DNA from: Podocnemis expansa | Taxonomy: Eukaryota; Chordata; Testudines; Podocnemididae | DNA length: 64,000 nt | Direction of reading: 5' to 3' | Assembly (NCBI GenBank): GCA_007922195.1 | Contig: ML681991.1 | Span: forward strand, 43,726,905 to 43,790,904 | Shown here: positions 13,001 through 25,000 of the stretch, in pieces | Position numbering within the stretch: position 1 is the stretch's first letter | Layout: every line of letters begins with the position of its first letter | The notes under the pieces: model-generated | The model's database searches: none | What the model was told of the DNA's origin: nothing | What the model saw: the letters and a program-made list of their open reading frames with translations, nothing else | Made by a program: the position numbers and the translations under genes

Positions 13001-16000
13001 TTCCCAGAGGCTGCGGTACATTGACTGGCTGGGGAGAGGGTGCGAATTTGAGGGTCAGAGTTTGAAAACCCAGCTCCCCTGATCTGGGCAGTGTAGAAAG
13101 CTGGGCCAAACAGAGTGGCTGCTCAGAAATCATCACAAAGACAGCTAGCTGACCGGGGTGCTTGGGTGCTTTGGCATCTCGGTCCCTGGAATTCCCCCAG
13201 AGAGGGAGGCACTGGCTGGTGGGAGAAGGGTGGCCCAGTGAAAGCCAAGCTGAAGTGAAGAAATGGTCCTCCTCCCACCCAGCCACCACAGCTCGTTTCA
13301 CAGACCCTGCTGGATATTAAGAGGTGTTTTCAGTCACTAGCACCCAGTTCATATCAGCACTTCAATCTGTACATCTCAAAGCACTGTCCAAAGGAGGCCA
13401 GTAGGATCATCCCCAGTGGGGAAACTGAGGCACCAACATTGACAGGACTTGCCGCAGTTCACCCAGCATGCCAGCAGCAAAGCTGGGAGCAGAATGTGTT
13501 CATGGCCAGGCTGGTGTGGAGCTGTAAGCCAGGCAATTCACCTGTTCTTTCGCCTCCTCTCTAGGTAGCCATGCCCCACCAGTGGCTGGAGGGAAATCTG
13601 CCTGTGAGTGCTCGCTGTGCCGTGTGTGACAGGACCTGTGGCAGTGTCCGGCGGCTGCAGGACTGGAGGTGTCTCTGGTGCAAGGCCATTGTAAGACCTC
13701 TTCCTTCCAACCTCCTCCTCTCTTCTTTCTGACCATACCCATCACTGTGAGATCTGAGCTACTTAGCTTCTCTTATTTCTCTGGATCAAATGTGGGCATT
13801 GCATGTCTTCTGTGGGTGCAGACACAGTGCTCAGCCTGTGCTGGGGCTAGCTGGTCTCAGCCTGTTTGAAGCCCTGCTCAAATACAGCTTCATGGCAGCA
13901 TCCTGTTGGCAGCCATGCCCAGGAGTCCTGTGGGCTTGCTACACAGCCATGCTGATGGGCATCATCTGCTGCAAAGCACCTGCCCACGTTGCCCAGGGAG
14001 ATGACAGTAGAGCCTGAGGCAGCCCAGGCAAGGGACCTGGGCAGCCACTGCTTCCACCCAGAACAGTGATGGCCACGAAAGGGCTTCCAGCCACAGTCTG
14101 GATCTGGATCCAATTTCCAGACCCCTAGAAATGAAGGTGTTGGATCCATAGAGTGGCTCAGGCCTGTTTTCTTATGCCCTCCATAGACATTAACTGGTGG
14201 AGCCTCTGATCTCTTCTGGTGGAGCAGATGTACCCATCACTAGCATTATTGTACCCATTGCTGCAAGTGGGGAAACTGAGGCATGGAACAAAGTCCTGGC
14301 TTGACCAAATTCACAAAAAAAGATGGAGCAGAGCTGGGAAGAGACCCATGTTTTCTGGCTCCTAGCCTCCTGCCCTTGCCACTTGAGTAAACTCCTATTC
14401 TTTCAGCCAGTATCTCATGTTGTCTCCTGCCACTTTGTTGCTCCAGGTTCACAGTGCCTGCAAAGAGCTCTTTGGGAAGAAGTGTCCCCTGGGGCAATAC
14501 AAGGTCTCCATCATTCCACCAACAGCCCTGAACAGCATCGATTCTGATGGTGAGTCCTGGAGCCAGTGAATGCTGGCTGCCAGCCAGGCTGGGGCAGAGC
14601 GGATTAAAGGTGTGAGTTGGCCCTTGCTTTGAGTGTTTCTGAATGACTGGAGGTGAGGCTCAGGGACCCTGTGGCTCCCAGGGCTTCCAGCTCAGCTGAA
14701 CCATGACAAAGATGGGGGCATCAGCAGAGACTGTAGATGAGGCCTACTGAGCTTGTTGGTCTTTCGGGGGGGTCCAGTAGAGCGAATCCTGTGGGCTGCA
14801 GACTAGCCATGTAGCTATCTGTTCAGGTGCCAGCATCACTGGCAGAAATCCACCCTGTGCTGCCCTGGTGGTGTGGGGTTGTGAGGAAAGTGCTGGCACT
14901 CTCAGGAATGTCCTGGCTGTCCCACTGGAAGCTGTGTTGAGACTTCCCAGTTGATGGTGTCATGATCACTTCCTGAGCAGGAAATGTGCCTCTGAGTGGC
15001 TAAGAAATGGCTCTCTTGTGTGGTCCATGCTGGGGGCAGCATATCTATGCCCTGGAGAGCATCTCTTAGCTGCATCCCCTGCTGAGTATCTGTTGTTACA
15101 CAGCCTGGAGTGACCCTGGCCCAGAGCTGGAGCTAGGAGTTTTAGCACGTGGGGCAAGTGTTTTTGCATCCTGCTAGAGGTGATGTGTTTGGTGGCCCCA
15201 GATTTCTGCCTTCTATTTAGCATGGAGGTTTTCAAAGTACGTCGTCCCCCCCAATTTGAAAACCTGTCAGGAGCTGGTGACTCAAGGTGGCTTTCTGCAC
15301 CAAAAGAGCTGGGGGTGGGGGTGCTGGCTGGCTGTTTGCCCGCCTGTCAGCCCTCCCTGCCCTGCTTCCCAAGCTGGGCTGCCTGTTAGCGGCTGGATGC
15401 TCTTCCACAGCTCCAAGCCTTTCCCTTGAAAGAGTCTGGCACCAGACATTGATGCCCTTGGAGGTGGCCCTGGCCCATGGAGCCAAGCTGTTGACAGCAG
15501 AGCCAGGTGCACCAGGCAGCAGCGAGTGAGTGCCTTAGGGAGCATCTCATGGCAGCTAGGCTTGTGGCATGCCCTGCATTTTGAAAACCTGGGTGCTGAA
15601 TGGAAGGCAGAAACCTCCCCTGCCCCTACACCACCCCATTTTTTCTGCCTTTGCAGCTCTGCATCCTGGGTGGCTGTCCCACTCACCCCACCCTGGTTAC
15701 AACCCTGGTCCTTTGACGGTATGTCACCCTTGTCCTTTGGTATCTGGCAGCTGGGTTGTCATTTCCTCCCCTGCCAGGAGATTAGCTGCTCCAGGTATAT
15801 CCTGGGGGTCTCTGCTTGTGGTCGTAAAGGCAAGGAAAGGTGAGAAACTGAAAAACACCTTCCTGGGTTTGTGGTGACTTCTGGGAATCCGTCCTCTGCA
15901 GGATCCAGGCCTCAGCTCCTCTGAGACAAACACCTACAAAGGAAACCATATGGAGTGAGGGGCGTGTCTGCCTCATGGCACACTCCTGTCTCTCAGGCTC

Positions 16001-19000
16001 ATTGTTTGATTTTTATGCCAGCTGGACCTGACGGCCTCCTGTTGCCATGCTCTGCAGCTCCACAGGCCACTTCCCTGCGCAGGGGAGAACATGCCCTGGC
16101 AGACTGAGCAGTGGTGCCCTAGTGGGCTGCTTTTATGATTATTATCCTGGGGGGATGATGATTAATCTCTGAGCTGCAGCTTCAGGAGGGTGTTTCCTTA
16201 TGGTCCATGCAGGCGGTCGCAGCATGGGTTTGATAGCTGCTGTCAGGGTGAGGGAACGCTTTGCAGATGGACTAACAGGTTGCAAATTAACCAGTGCTTC
16301 GAGATCCTCGGATGGAGGGGGCCATAGAGGGTAATATCAGGCATCTGCTAAGCTACTGGGTCATGGTGTATGCATAAGAGGTGTCTGATGAGTCTACTTA
16401 CGGCTGTCAAGCCTCACTGGAGCGTAACACCACTGGTTACAAATTTCATATTTCCCTGCGTTGTCTGAGTTGGAACCTGAGATTAATCAGTAGCATGAAG
16501 ATAAATGCACGAATGTTGGTCCCAGAGCAGCAGAGGGAATGGAGAGAGGATGTGGAGCTGGTTAGGAAGAGAGGGTGGCGCTGGGAAGTAAATTGAGATC
16601 CAAGGGAGGGTGGGAGAGGCTGTTCCAGAAGTTAGCTGCAGAGGAGAAGACTCCTGTGGAGGCGGGGACAGGAATGGAGAGGATCTTGGCATGATGCTGG
16701 AGTCTGGGAGGGAGATTATAGCTGGTCAAGGAGAGGTTTCTGGATGGGGTGACTTTTGTGTAGCTGGGTGGCTGCTTTACCTCCGTATTTTGGCTGTAAC
16801 TGGCAACATCAGGCTGGGAGAGGCTGAGAACTAACTGCTAGGGCTGGCTGGCAGCAGAAGGTCTGAGTGGAAGATCTGGGGCTACATTTTCAAAAGGGGC
16901 CAAGTCCCATCTTTGGAAGTGAGCTGTCAAGGCTGAGGCTCATGGAAAGCCTATGGGATTTAGGCTCCTAAGGGCTTATAGCACTTTGGGGAATGGGACT
17001 TCATCTCCTAAAAAAACAAGGAGTCGTGTGGCACTTTAAGACTAACAGATTTATTTTTCGCCTGAGCTTTCATGGGAGAAAATCCCATTTCGTCAGTCTC
17101 CGAAGTCACTGTGGCATTTTGCCAGTGATACCCTGGTTCTTGGACAAGGGACATGTTACCCTGGAGCCAGTTTGCCTGTCAGGGTGCAGGCTGCCATTCC
17201 CAAATCAGCTAGAGGACTGAGAAGGTTTAGCTACTGTTTACATCTAGGTTGTCTAGTCCAGTGGCCCTCAACCTTTTGTGGGTTGCAACACGCTTGGTGG
17301 TGTGTGTGACTCTCCTGTACACACCAGTCCCATTTCATCCCCATGCCCCTGCTGCCAAATCCAGAATCCCCACCACTGAACTACATCCCTCTTCCCGCCA
17401 CCGAATCCAGCATCCCCCACTGCCAAATCCAGCCTCCTTACCAGGAAGCTGCTGTTGTGCTCTGGCCCCAGCTGGTGACTGCCGACTCTCCACAGCACAC
17501 TTAGCACTGGGTGCCTGCACAGTAATGTGTAGTGAAATTGCAGTTGAGAACTGCCAGTCCAGTTTCATCATAGCCAAGACAAGCCACTCTCACTCCATTC
17601 TCATAGCATCCCTTCATGCAGTGACCTCCCAGAATCTGACCTCTGCAGTCTTTGCTTGGGCTGTGAGTCTTTCCAGCTTCCTCCAATCCCTCCCAGTCTT
17701 TTCTTGTTTTACCTGTCCAGCTGTTTTTCTCAAGTCCAGTTCTGATTCCCTGGTAGCTGCCTTCTATGTGGGACAACACATGTGCACTACACCACATCTA
17801 TAGGCTTTGTTTCAGCCACTGTCTGTATGGGATCAGAAGAAGGGTTGGGAATGACAGGTCACTGGCTCACATTGCACCTACCATCCTGGAGTAGCTGGAT
17901 GTTTCTGCCAGAATGATCAGTTGGGAAATAGTTTCAATGGAATTTTTCCAGAGGTGTAGCTGTGTTAGCCTGTGTACAGCAAAAACAGCGAGAGTCCTGT
18001 GGCACCATAAAAACTAACAGATTTCTTTAGGCATTAGCTTCTCTGGGCTCCAACCCACTTTGACATCCCAATTTAGCTTACCAGTTTTCAGTTTGGGTCA
18101 GACCATCTCTTCTAGACCAACCTCTGACAAAGCAAGATCCAGAATTCATGCATCTGGGTAAAGTGGGTTGGAGACCACAAAAGCTTACGCCTGAAGAAAT
18201 CTGTTAGTCTTTAAGGTGCCACAGGACTCTAGTTAGTTTCAGTGGAATTACTGGGGTTCTGGGTCCGCACATACCCTCAGATCATGGGGCGGTCAGGTCT
18301 GCTCTTGGAACAGCATTGAGTCAGGTCTTCCACTGTGACTTGAAATCAGTAGAGGTGTGCTGAGTTATGGCTGCTGGGGCTAATCTGGCTTGTCAGACTC
18401 AGGTAACCAGCCCTGCATTGCTTCAGACTTGGGAGGCTCATTTCATTCCCTCCTTGCAGATGGGCTTCTCTCAAAGTGGAGGTTTAGGTTCTGTAAACAC
18501 TACAGGGGCTGGCTGAGAAGTGCTAGGAGCATGGACTCACTCCATCCCCGGAATTCAGCCAGTGCTGTGTAAATGTGACTTTAATGGAGCCACTCCTGGT
18601 TTACGCCGGTGTGGGGGGAGAACTAGGTGCTGCATCACCCTGTGTTTCATATTACTTCCGCTTTTAAAGACCCAAAGATTACACTTGTCTTTGGAACGAT
18701 AGCACCACACTGGATGCTGCCTAGTGACTGGTCAACTGTTACCCCACTGCTTTCTTTTTCTTACCCTGCAGCTGGCCTGGATTTTCCCCTCTGCCCCTGT
18801 ATTTGTGGCTTTCATTCATGTTGTACCCAGGACTAGTGCTTGTTTTTATTCCTGTCATTTACCCAGCACCAGTTAAATCTGTGCTGAGGGTCACTGTGGA
18901 AATATTCCCTGTATGCCCGCTTGTTCGCTGTCCTCTGATGGTCCGGTTGCTGGGAAATTTGTGAACAGGGCGGGGGCTGGTAATGAACCTTAAGGGCAAT

Positions 19001-22000
19001 CAATGGATGCAGCTTCCAGTCAGAACTGGAACCAGGTGCCAATGCCATCCATTCACGAGTACCTCAGGGTTATGCTAATCCATCTTGCTTTACTGGGTGG
19101 GTATCACTGGGCATGATATCAAATGCCTTTCCCAAACCCTAGGCATAGAATCTATGCTGTGACAACTTCCAGAGGGGTGGCCATGTGTGATGGAGACCCC
19201 AGAAAAGCCTCTTGGATCCCCTCTGTCCACAGCCAGTCAGGACTCTGCTACGGTGGAGTCTCCTCCCGTCTAGCACCCGGGTCTCCACGCTCTGTGCAGC
19301 CAACTCCCAACTCCAGGCTCAGAGGATCTGATCCTTGCTCTATCTGGCCTCCCTTGGAGGGGGTTTCCTCCCTCCAGGAGGGTCCCAGCCATCCCAATCA
19401 GCAGCAACTCTCAGCCAGTGTGGCAGTCAGAGGGTTTATTAGCAAACCAGTTCATACAGCAGCAAGGACGGTTGGTATCAGCATCGTCAGAACAACCAGA
19501 AATGAAACCCCAGGGGATTAGGGCTACACCCCAGGGCAGGGTCCTGTCTCTTGGACCCTCCATTTCCCTCCTACCCTTCTGCCCCTTGGTCCTTTGTTCC
19601 TCTCCTCGCTCTGCCCACCTCTCTGCCCCCTGGTCCAACCAGATGAATCCATTGTGACCAGTGGGGGGGGGTCCCAGGTACAGGCTCCCTAAACACTACC
19701 CCCCTGCTCCCTAGTGGCTCTACCTTATATCACCCACCTGTGTTCCATCACCTGAATAGAAAAGAAAGAGGGTCAACACCCGTGTCTTCCCTTATTAACC
19801 TCGCAGAGGGTTCCCACTTCTCCACACCATGTTAGTCTATTTCAGCAGAACAAATGAGTCCTGTGACATTTGTAAAGACTAAACACATTTATTAAAGCAT
19901 AAGCTTTCATGGGTGACAACTCCACTTCCTCAGATGCATGGAGTGAAAACTGAAGTATGCTGAAGATACATACACATGAAAGGTGTGGTAAAAAGGTCAG
20001 TTCAATGAAAACAGTGTATATGTGGCCCAGTCACAACAATTAATGAGAAAGTAAGAATATCTGAAGATGGAAAATTACTTTTTGTAGTGAGCTAGCCGCT
20101 CCTAGTCCCTATTCCGACCCAGTCAGATGGTGTCAAGTTTGCATATTCCAAAGGGGGAGCTGTGTTACTCTAATTCAGCAAGCCAAAGGAGTCTAGTGTG
20201 ACTTTTAAAGACTAGCAAATTTATTTATCTCATGAGCTTTTGTGGGAGAAAATCCCACTTCGTCAGATGAAGTGGGATTTTCTCCCATGGAAGCTCATGT
20301 GATAAATAAATTTGTTAGTCTTTAAAAGTGCCACTGGACTCCTTGCCAAGTTTGTGTTTGAATCCCAGCTCTGCAGTTTCACGCTGAAGTCTGGTTTTGA
20401 AGTTTTTTTTTGCTGAAGTAAGGTAACTTTCACGTCTGTCCTAGAGTGTTTAGGGAGGTTAAAGTGTTCCTCTACTGCTTTTTGTATGTTACCATTCTTG
20501 ATATCTGATTTGTGTCCATTTCTTATTTTGCAGAAAGACAGTCCAGTTTGACCAATGTATATGGCAAAGGGGAATTGTTGGCATAAATCACATTGGTGGA
20601 TGAGCAGATGAATGAGCCCCTAATGGAGGGGCTGGTTTGGCTAGGTCTTGTGATGGTGTCGCTAGAGTAGATATGAGGGCAGAGTTAGCAGCAGGGTTTG
20701 TTGCAGGGATAGGTTCCTGGGCAAATGTTTCTGTTGTACGGTGTGTAGTTGCTGGTGAGTATTTGCTTCACTTTGGGGGCTGTCTGTAAGCAAGGACTGA
20801 CCTAATTTACCTTATCTATTTCTGTGTAGCAGTTACCTTGTCCTGGAGTGAGATTAGATTACTTTGATGTGATGGGCGGGTTTTGATTTGGAAACTGCTG
20901 TCTTGTATGTGCAGCCTAGATTTCCCCAAGTGTTCCTTGAAAAGTCAGTCTGTTTACTCATCGATGGAATCAAGGCTCTCTGGTTTCCTCAGTCTGTGGT
21001 AGTGCCATTCTCTCGGGAGCAATGGCATGGGGGTGATAGCAGTTGGGAGAGTTTGTAGCCAAATCTTCTAATGCTCCTGGGAGGCTTCCAGCTGGCTCAA
21101 GATGATCTAAATATGTTCTCCTCCTCCAGATATTTGTTTGCTTGTTCTTTAATGATTCTGCTGCTTCTGTCGTCCGGTGGCTCATCTGCTTTTCTCATTA
21201 CTCATTGGGACACTGAACAAGGTAACAGTCATACATTTAGAAAAACAACTTGTTGGCTGAGTCCTAATGATCTGCAACTCTCTGGTCTGTCCCTGCTTCT
21301 CCCTCACGCTGTCCCCTGTCTTTGAGAAATGATAGCAGGGGCCGGGGCACTCCTTAGCATCCATAAGGGGAAAGGGTTGTGCAAAAACCTCTCTCTTACC
21401 TGCCTGAGTCTGCTGGAGCTGATTATCTTTTGAGCCTCTTAATTTCATCAACCCCTCAGTTGGGTTTGGGTTTAACACACTCACAGCAGCGGTCATACCA
21501 CCCCAGTCAATTTCACTTCATGGTTCTCATGGGCCAATCCATGGCTGTGGTGCTTGGATTTCAAGGTCTCCTTTCTCAGAGTATCAGGCACATGCGGCCA
21601 CCTTGCTTGGTCCTCTTTGCAGTCAGTGCTCACTTCCTTCCCCAGCATCCCTTGTGGAATTCTTCTTTCACTGCTCTCCTGGCCCAATCTTGGGATAGCC
21701 CATGACTTCTTTTTTCACCTTGAACTCCTCAGCATGCATCTCCTTCCCCTCTGGGGACTGCAGGATTCTCCCTCCACCTCAGCCCTGACTCTTCCTAACT
21801 GTGGGTGCATGTCTCTCTTTTCAGGGTTTTGTAGGTGGTTTCATTTGTCCTGTGCCCTCATGGGGTCAGTCTGGGCCACCCCTCTGAACTGAGCCCTGTC
21901 TCATCTAACAGGGCACCAAACTGGCATTCGATAAAGACTCAAACTGCTTCCTTCCTCATCCCCCAGCTGGCCATGTCACTGTGTCACTATGCTCACTGCT

Positions 22001-25000
22001 TATTTGGGGGTATCTGTGGTGTCAAGATTTTCTCTCCACCTCCTTTTCCTGTGTTGGACCTGGTTTGATTTCAAATGTCACAGCAAGATTTCTCTTCCTG
22101 TTTCCCCCCCACCATGCAATTTTCTGTATGTTTCACATAAGCTGGCTCTTCCGCTGGCAACCTACACACTGACTCAGCATCTCCCAGTGGGCTGGTTCTC
22201 ACATCCAATGCATTTTTTCCTCTGGATGTAGCAGAAGCTTAGCAATGCCTGGGGAAGGCAGGAGGGACTAGGTGGGTAGAGTTCAGAAATTGTGACAAGG
22301 GAAATACAGAGACCCGATTTCTCATGAGTGCATGCTGGGCAAGCTGCAGATGCTTTCTTTGTTGTGGTTATTATACAAAGGTACTTGTTGAAACCTCATG
22401 GTACCACTTACCTGCATCTCTGAGAGTCTCTGCCAGTTAGCTGTTGGTGAGGCACACGTCTCTTCTGTTTTACACTGTCACTCGCTCCCTGCATTATTTC
22501 CTTGGTTTGAAGGTCTAAAGGGACCACTATGATCATCCAGTCAGATCTCCCATCTAACACAGGCCGCAGAATTTTTAGTTCCTGTTTGAACAAGGACAAA
22601 TCTTTTAGAAACACACCCACTCTGGATTTAAAAACTGCCAGTGATTGAGAATCCACCATGACCCTCGGTCTTTTGTTCCAATGGCTAATCACCCTGACTG
22701 TTAAAAGTGTGTGCCTAGTTCCCTTTTGAGCTTTTCTAGCTTCAGCTTTTGTTAGACCTTCAGCTGTGAGACTGAAAAATCTATTATGTATTTTTTGTCC
22801 TCCACGTAGCTCCTTATAAGCCATGATCGAGTCAACCCTCCGCCTTCTCTTTCTCAAGCTAAATAGATTGGGCATGTTTTCCAACCTTTTCATCATTCTC
22901 ACAGCTCATCTCTGAACTTTGTCCAATTTATTGACATCCTTCTGGAATTGTGAACACCAGAACTGGATGTGCTGTTCCAGTAGCGGTTGCATTATTGCCT
23001 AATACGGAGATAAAAGCACCTTGTTTCTCACACAGCCCTTTTGGCTACAGCACCACACCTGGCTAATTATCCATCATGACTGTCAAGTCTATTTCAGCTT
23101 CTGTTTCCCAGGGTAGAGGCCACCTATCCTGTAGGCCTGGCCGTTCTCTTTGTTCCTTGATGTTCAACTTTATTGGGGGTGTATTGAAACAAATACTGTT
23201 TGCTTATGCCCAAATGACTGTGCCATCCTATGGTGCCTGAGATCCAGCATCATTCCTCATGGAAACTGTGGTTCTCAGAAAATCACCTTAGCTCATTACT
23301 TGTCTGACAAATTTGCATCTGACGAAGAGGGTTGGAGCCCACAAAAGCTTGTGCTTGAAGAAATCTGTTAGTCCGTAAGGTGCCACTGGACTCTTGTTGT
23401 TTTGCTGTCCACAGATTAACACGGCTACCCCTCTGGAAATTTCTAGCTCATTACTGAGGTTTTTTTTTCATTGCCTGCTGATATAGACCCAGAGATGCAT
23501 GGGCCTAGGACTGAAATAGCCCAAGGTTTTAGGTTGCAGCACCTTCAGCAGAACTGTGTGGGGAGCCCAGGGCTGGGTGGGGGACTATGTGTTGGGATTG
23601 ATGTGCATTGGTAGTGTCTGGGGCTGAAGGCCTTCTGCTGTCACCTTAATTTAGTCCTCCCAGCAGACATGAAAGCTGAACCCCAGCACAGCGAGGAAGC
23701 CCCCATCCTTGGGCAGAGCAGAGGGCTGTCATCCTCCTGGGAAGAGTGTTTAATGCTGGGCACCATGCGGCTCTCTGGCATGTCCTGCATTGAATGCTGA
23801 ACTCACCCTTTCCCAAAAAGAGCAGCCAAAGAAAGCGATTCCCTGGCCAAGTGCAGCAGAGGCGGATGCAGGCTGCAGGCCAGCGATCAATGCCTCTCCA
23901 AGGCAGTGCCAACCCTGATCCATTAGCAGATTTCATTTCCAACTTCATTTCTTTAAAAGTGCTGCACTGATTGTATATCCCGTGTGGGCTGCTGGCATGT
24001 GCAGATGGTGTTGGCATAGAGGTTCAGCTCAGCTAGTGCTGTTTATCCTCAGGGGAGCCCTGACTGCACCGAGGCAGAAATCCCTCCAGAGTTTTGCAGA
24101 AAACCAGAGCTGTTTTCCACGTTCCATCCCCAGATCTCCCCTTTGCTTGTGCCTTTCTGCAGCAGGGCCATGATTCAGGAAAGCAGTTAATCATGTGCTT
24201 AAATTAAAATCCCATTGACTGCAGCGGGTGTGAAGCACATGTGTAACAGTGAGCATGTGTCTGAACACAGGGATGCTTCCCTGAAGTAGGAACCAGGTGC
24301 TGAGCACATATGCATTTGCAGGGCTAGGCCATCCTCAGGTGGGCATTCTACCTGGGGAAGAATATGGGGATATGTGGGTGTTAAGTCACAGATTGCATAC
24401 TGTCCCCCCAAGGGAGGAATACGGGTCCATTCAGAGGGGCTGGTGATATTGCATCCATTAGAGTCAGCAGCAATGAGATCAGCCTCAGAAAGCACCAGGA
24501 AAGCCTATGACGCTGGTGTTCTGTGTGTATAGCATAGTATCCGCTGTCATGAATGGTGACGGTTAGTGTAGGTTTCCCCATGTGGTTCATCTGCAGCTCC
24601 GCCCCATGCACTGTGCCATGGTGCCAGTCTTCCTTCTCATCCATAGTCATTAGTACATGGATTGGGATAGCAGCTGGAGGCTCCCAGTGGGATCCATGCC
24701 CTGTTGTGCTGGCACTGTGCACGCAGACCCTGCCCATAGTGAATCCAGCCAGGGAGAGTGGGTGTGGCCATGCTGTACTTCTCTGTTACATCTGGAGCCA
24801 GAGAATTTGGTTATGTCCCTCCCTGAGCCCAATGGTGGCCTGATTCATAGCAATTAGGGTGGTACGTTTCTGGCTGCCATGTGGGGCTGTGGAAATCTGC
24901 TGGGTACGTCAGCCAAAAGTCCCAGAGCCAGTGGCCTGAAATATCGACCGAAGGTGCTTCCTTCAGACACCTGTCCTATAGGAAAGTAGTTCTTAGTTGT

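Larger units (their letters stand above)
7037..13564. other. Introns between the PH and second C1 exons
   Basis: Apart from the listed exons, this holds a 19-bp perfect tandem duplication at 8101-8138 (aagctggcctctgtgtcct twice) and fragments of short reptile repeats with 'cattgaagtcaatg' cores near 7770 and 9505. 11905-11970 resembles a palindromic 'tgatttac' MITE. Nothing else was recognised. Confidence 0.4.

Noticed and set aside
15282..15686. 134-codon minus-strand frame in the long intron
   Set aside because: No domain, no splice context, composition like the surrounding intron.
17007..17105. tRNA-derived turtle SINE
   Set aside because: I first read these 'gttagtctttaaagtgccac' repeats as a Pol III SINE. 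No A and B box pair was seen, and the repeat forms the end of the PLE copy at 19820-20955.
22408..22902. 164-codon minus-strand frame as a host gene
   Set aside because: It reads as the C-terminal part of a CR1 reverse transcriptase ORF and continues into CR1 sequence beyond its ends.
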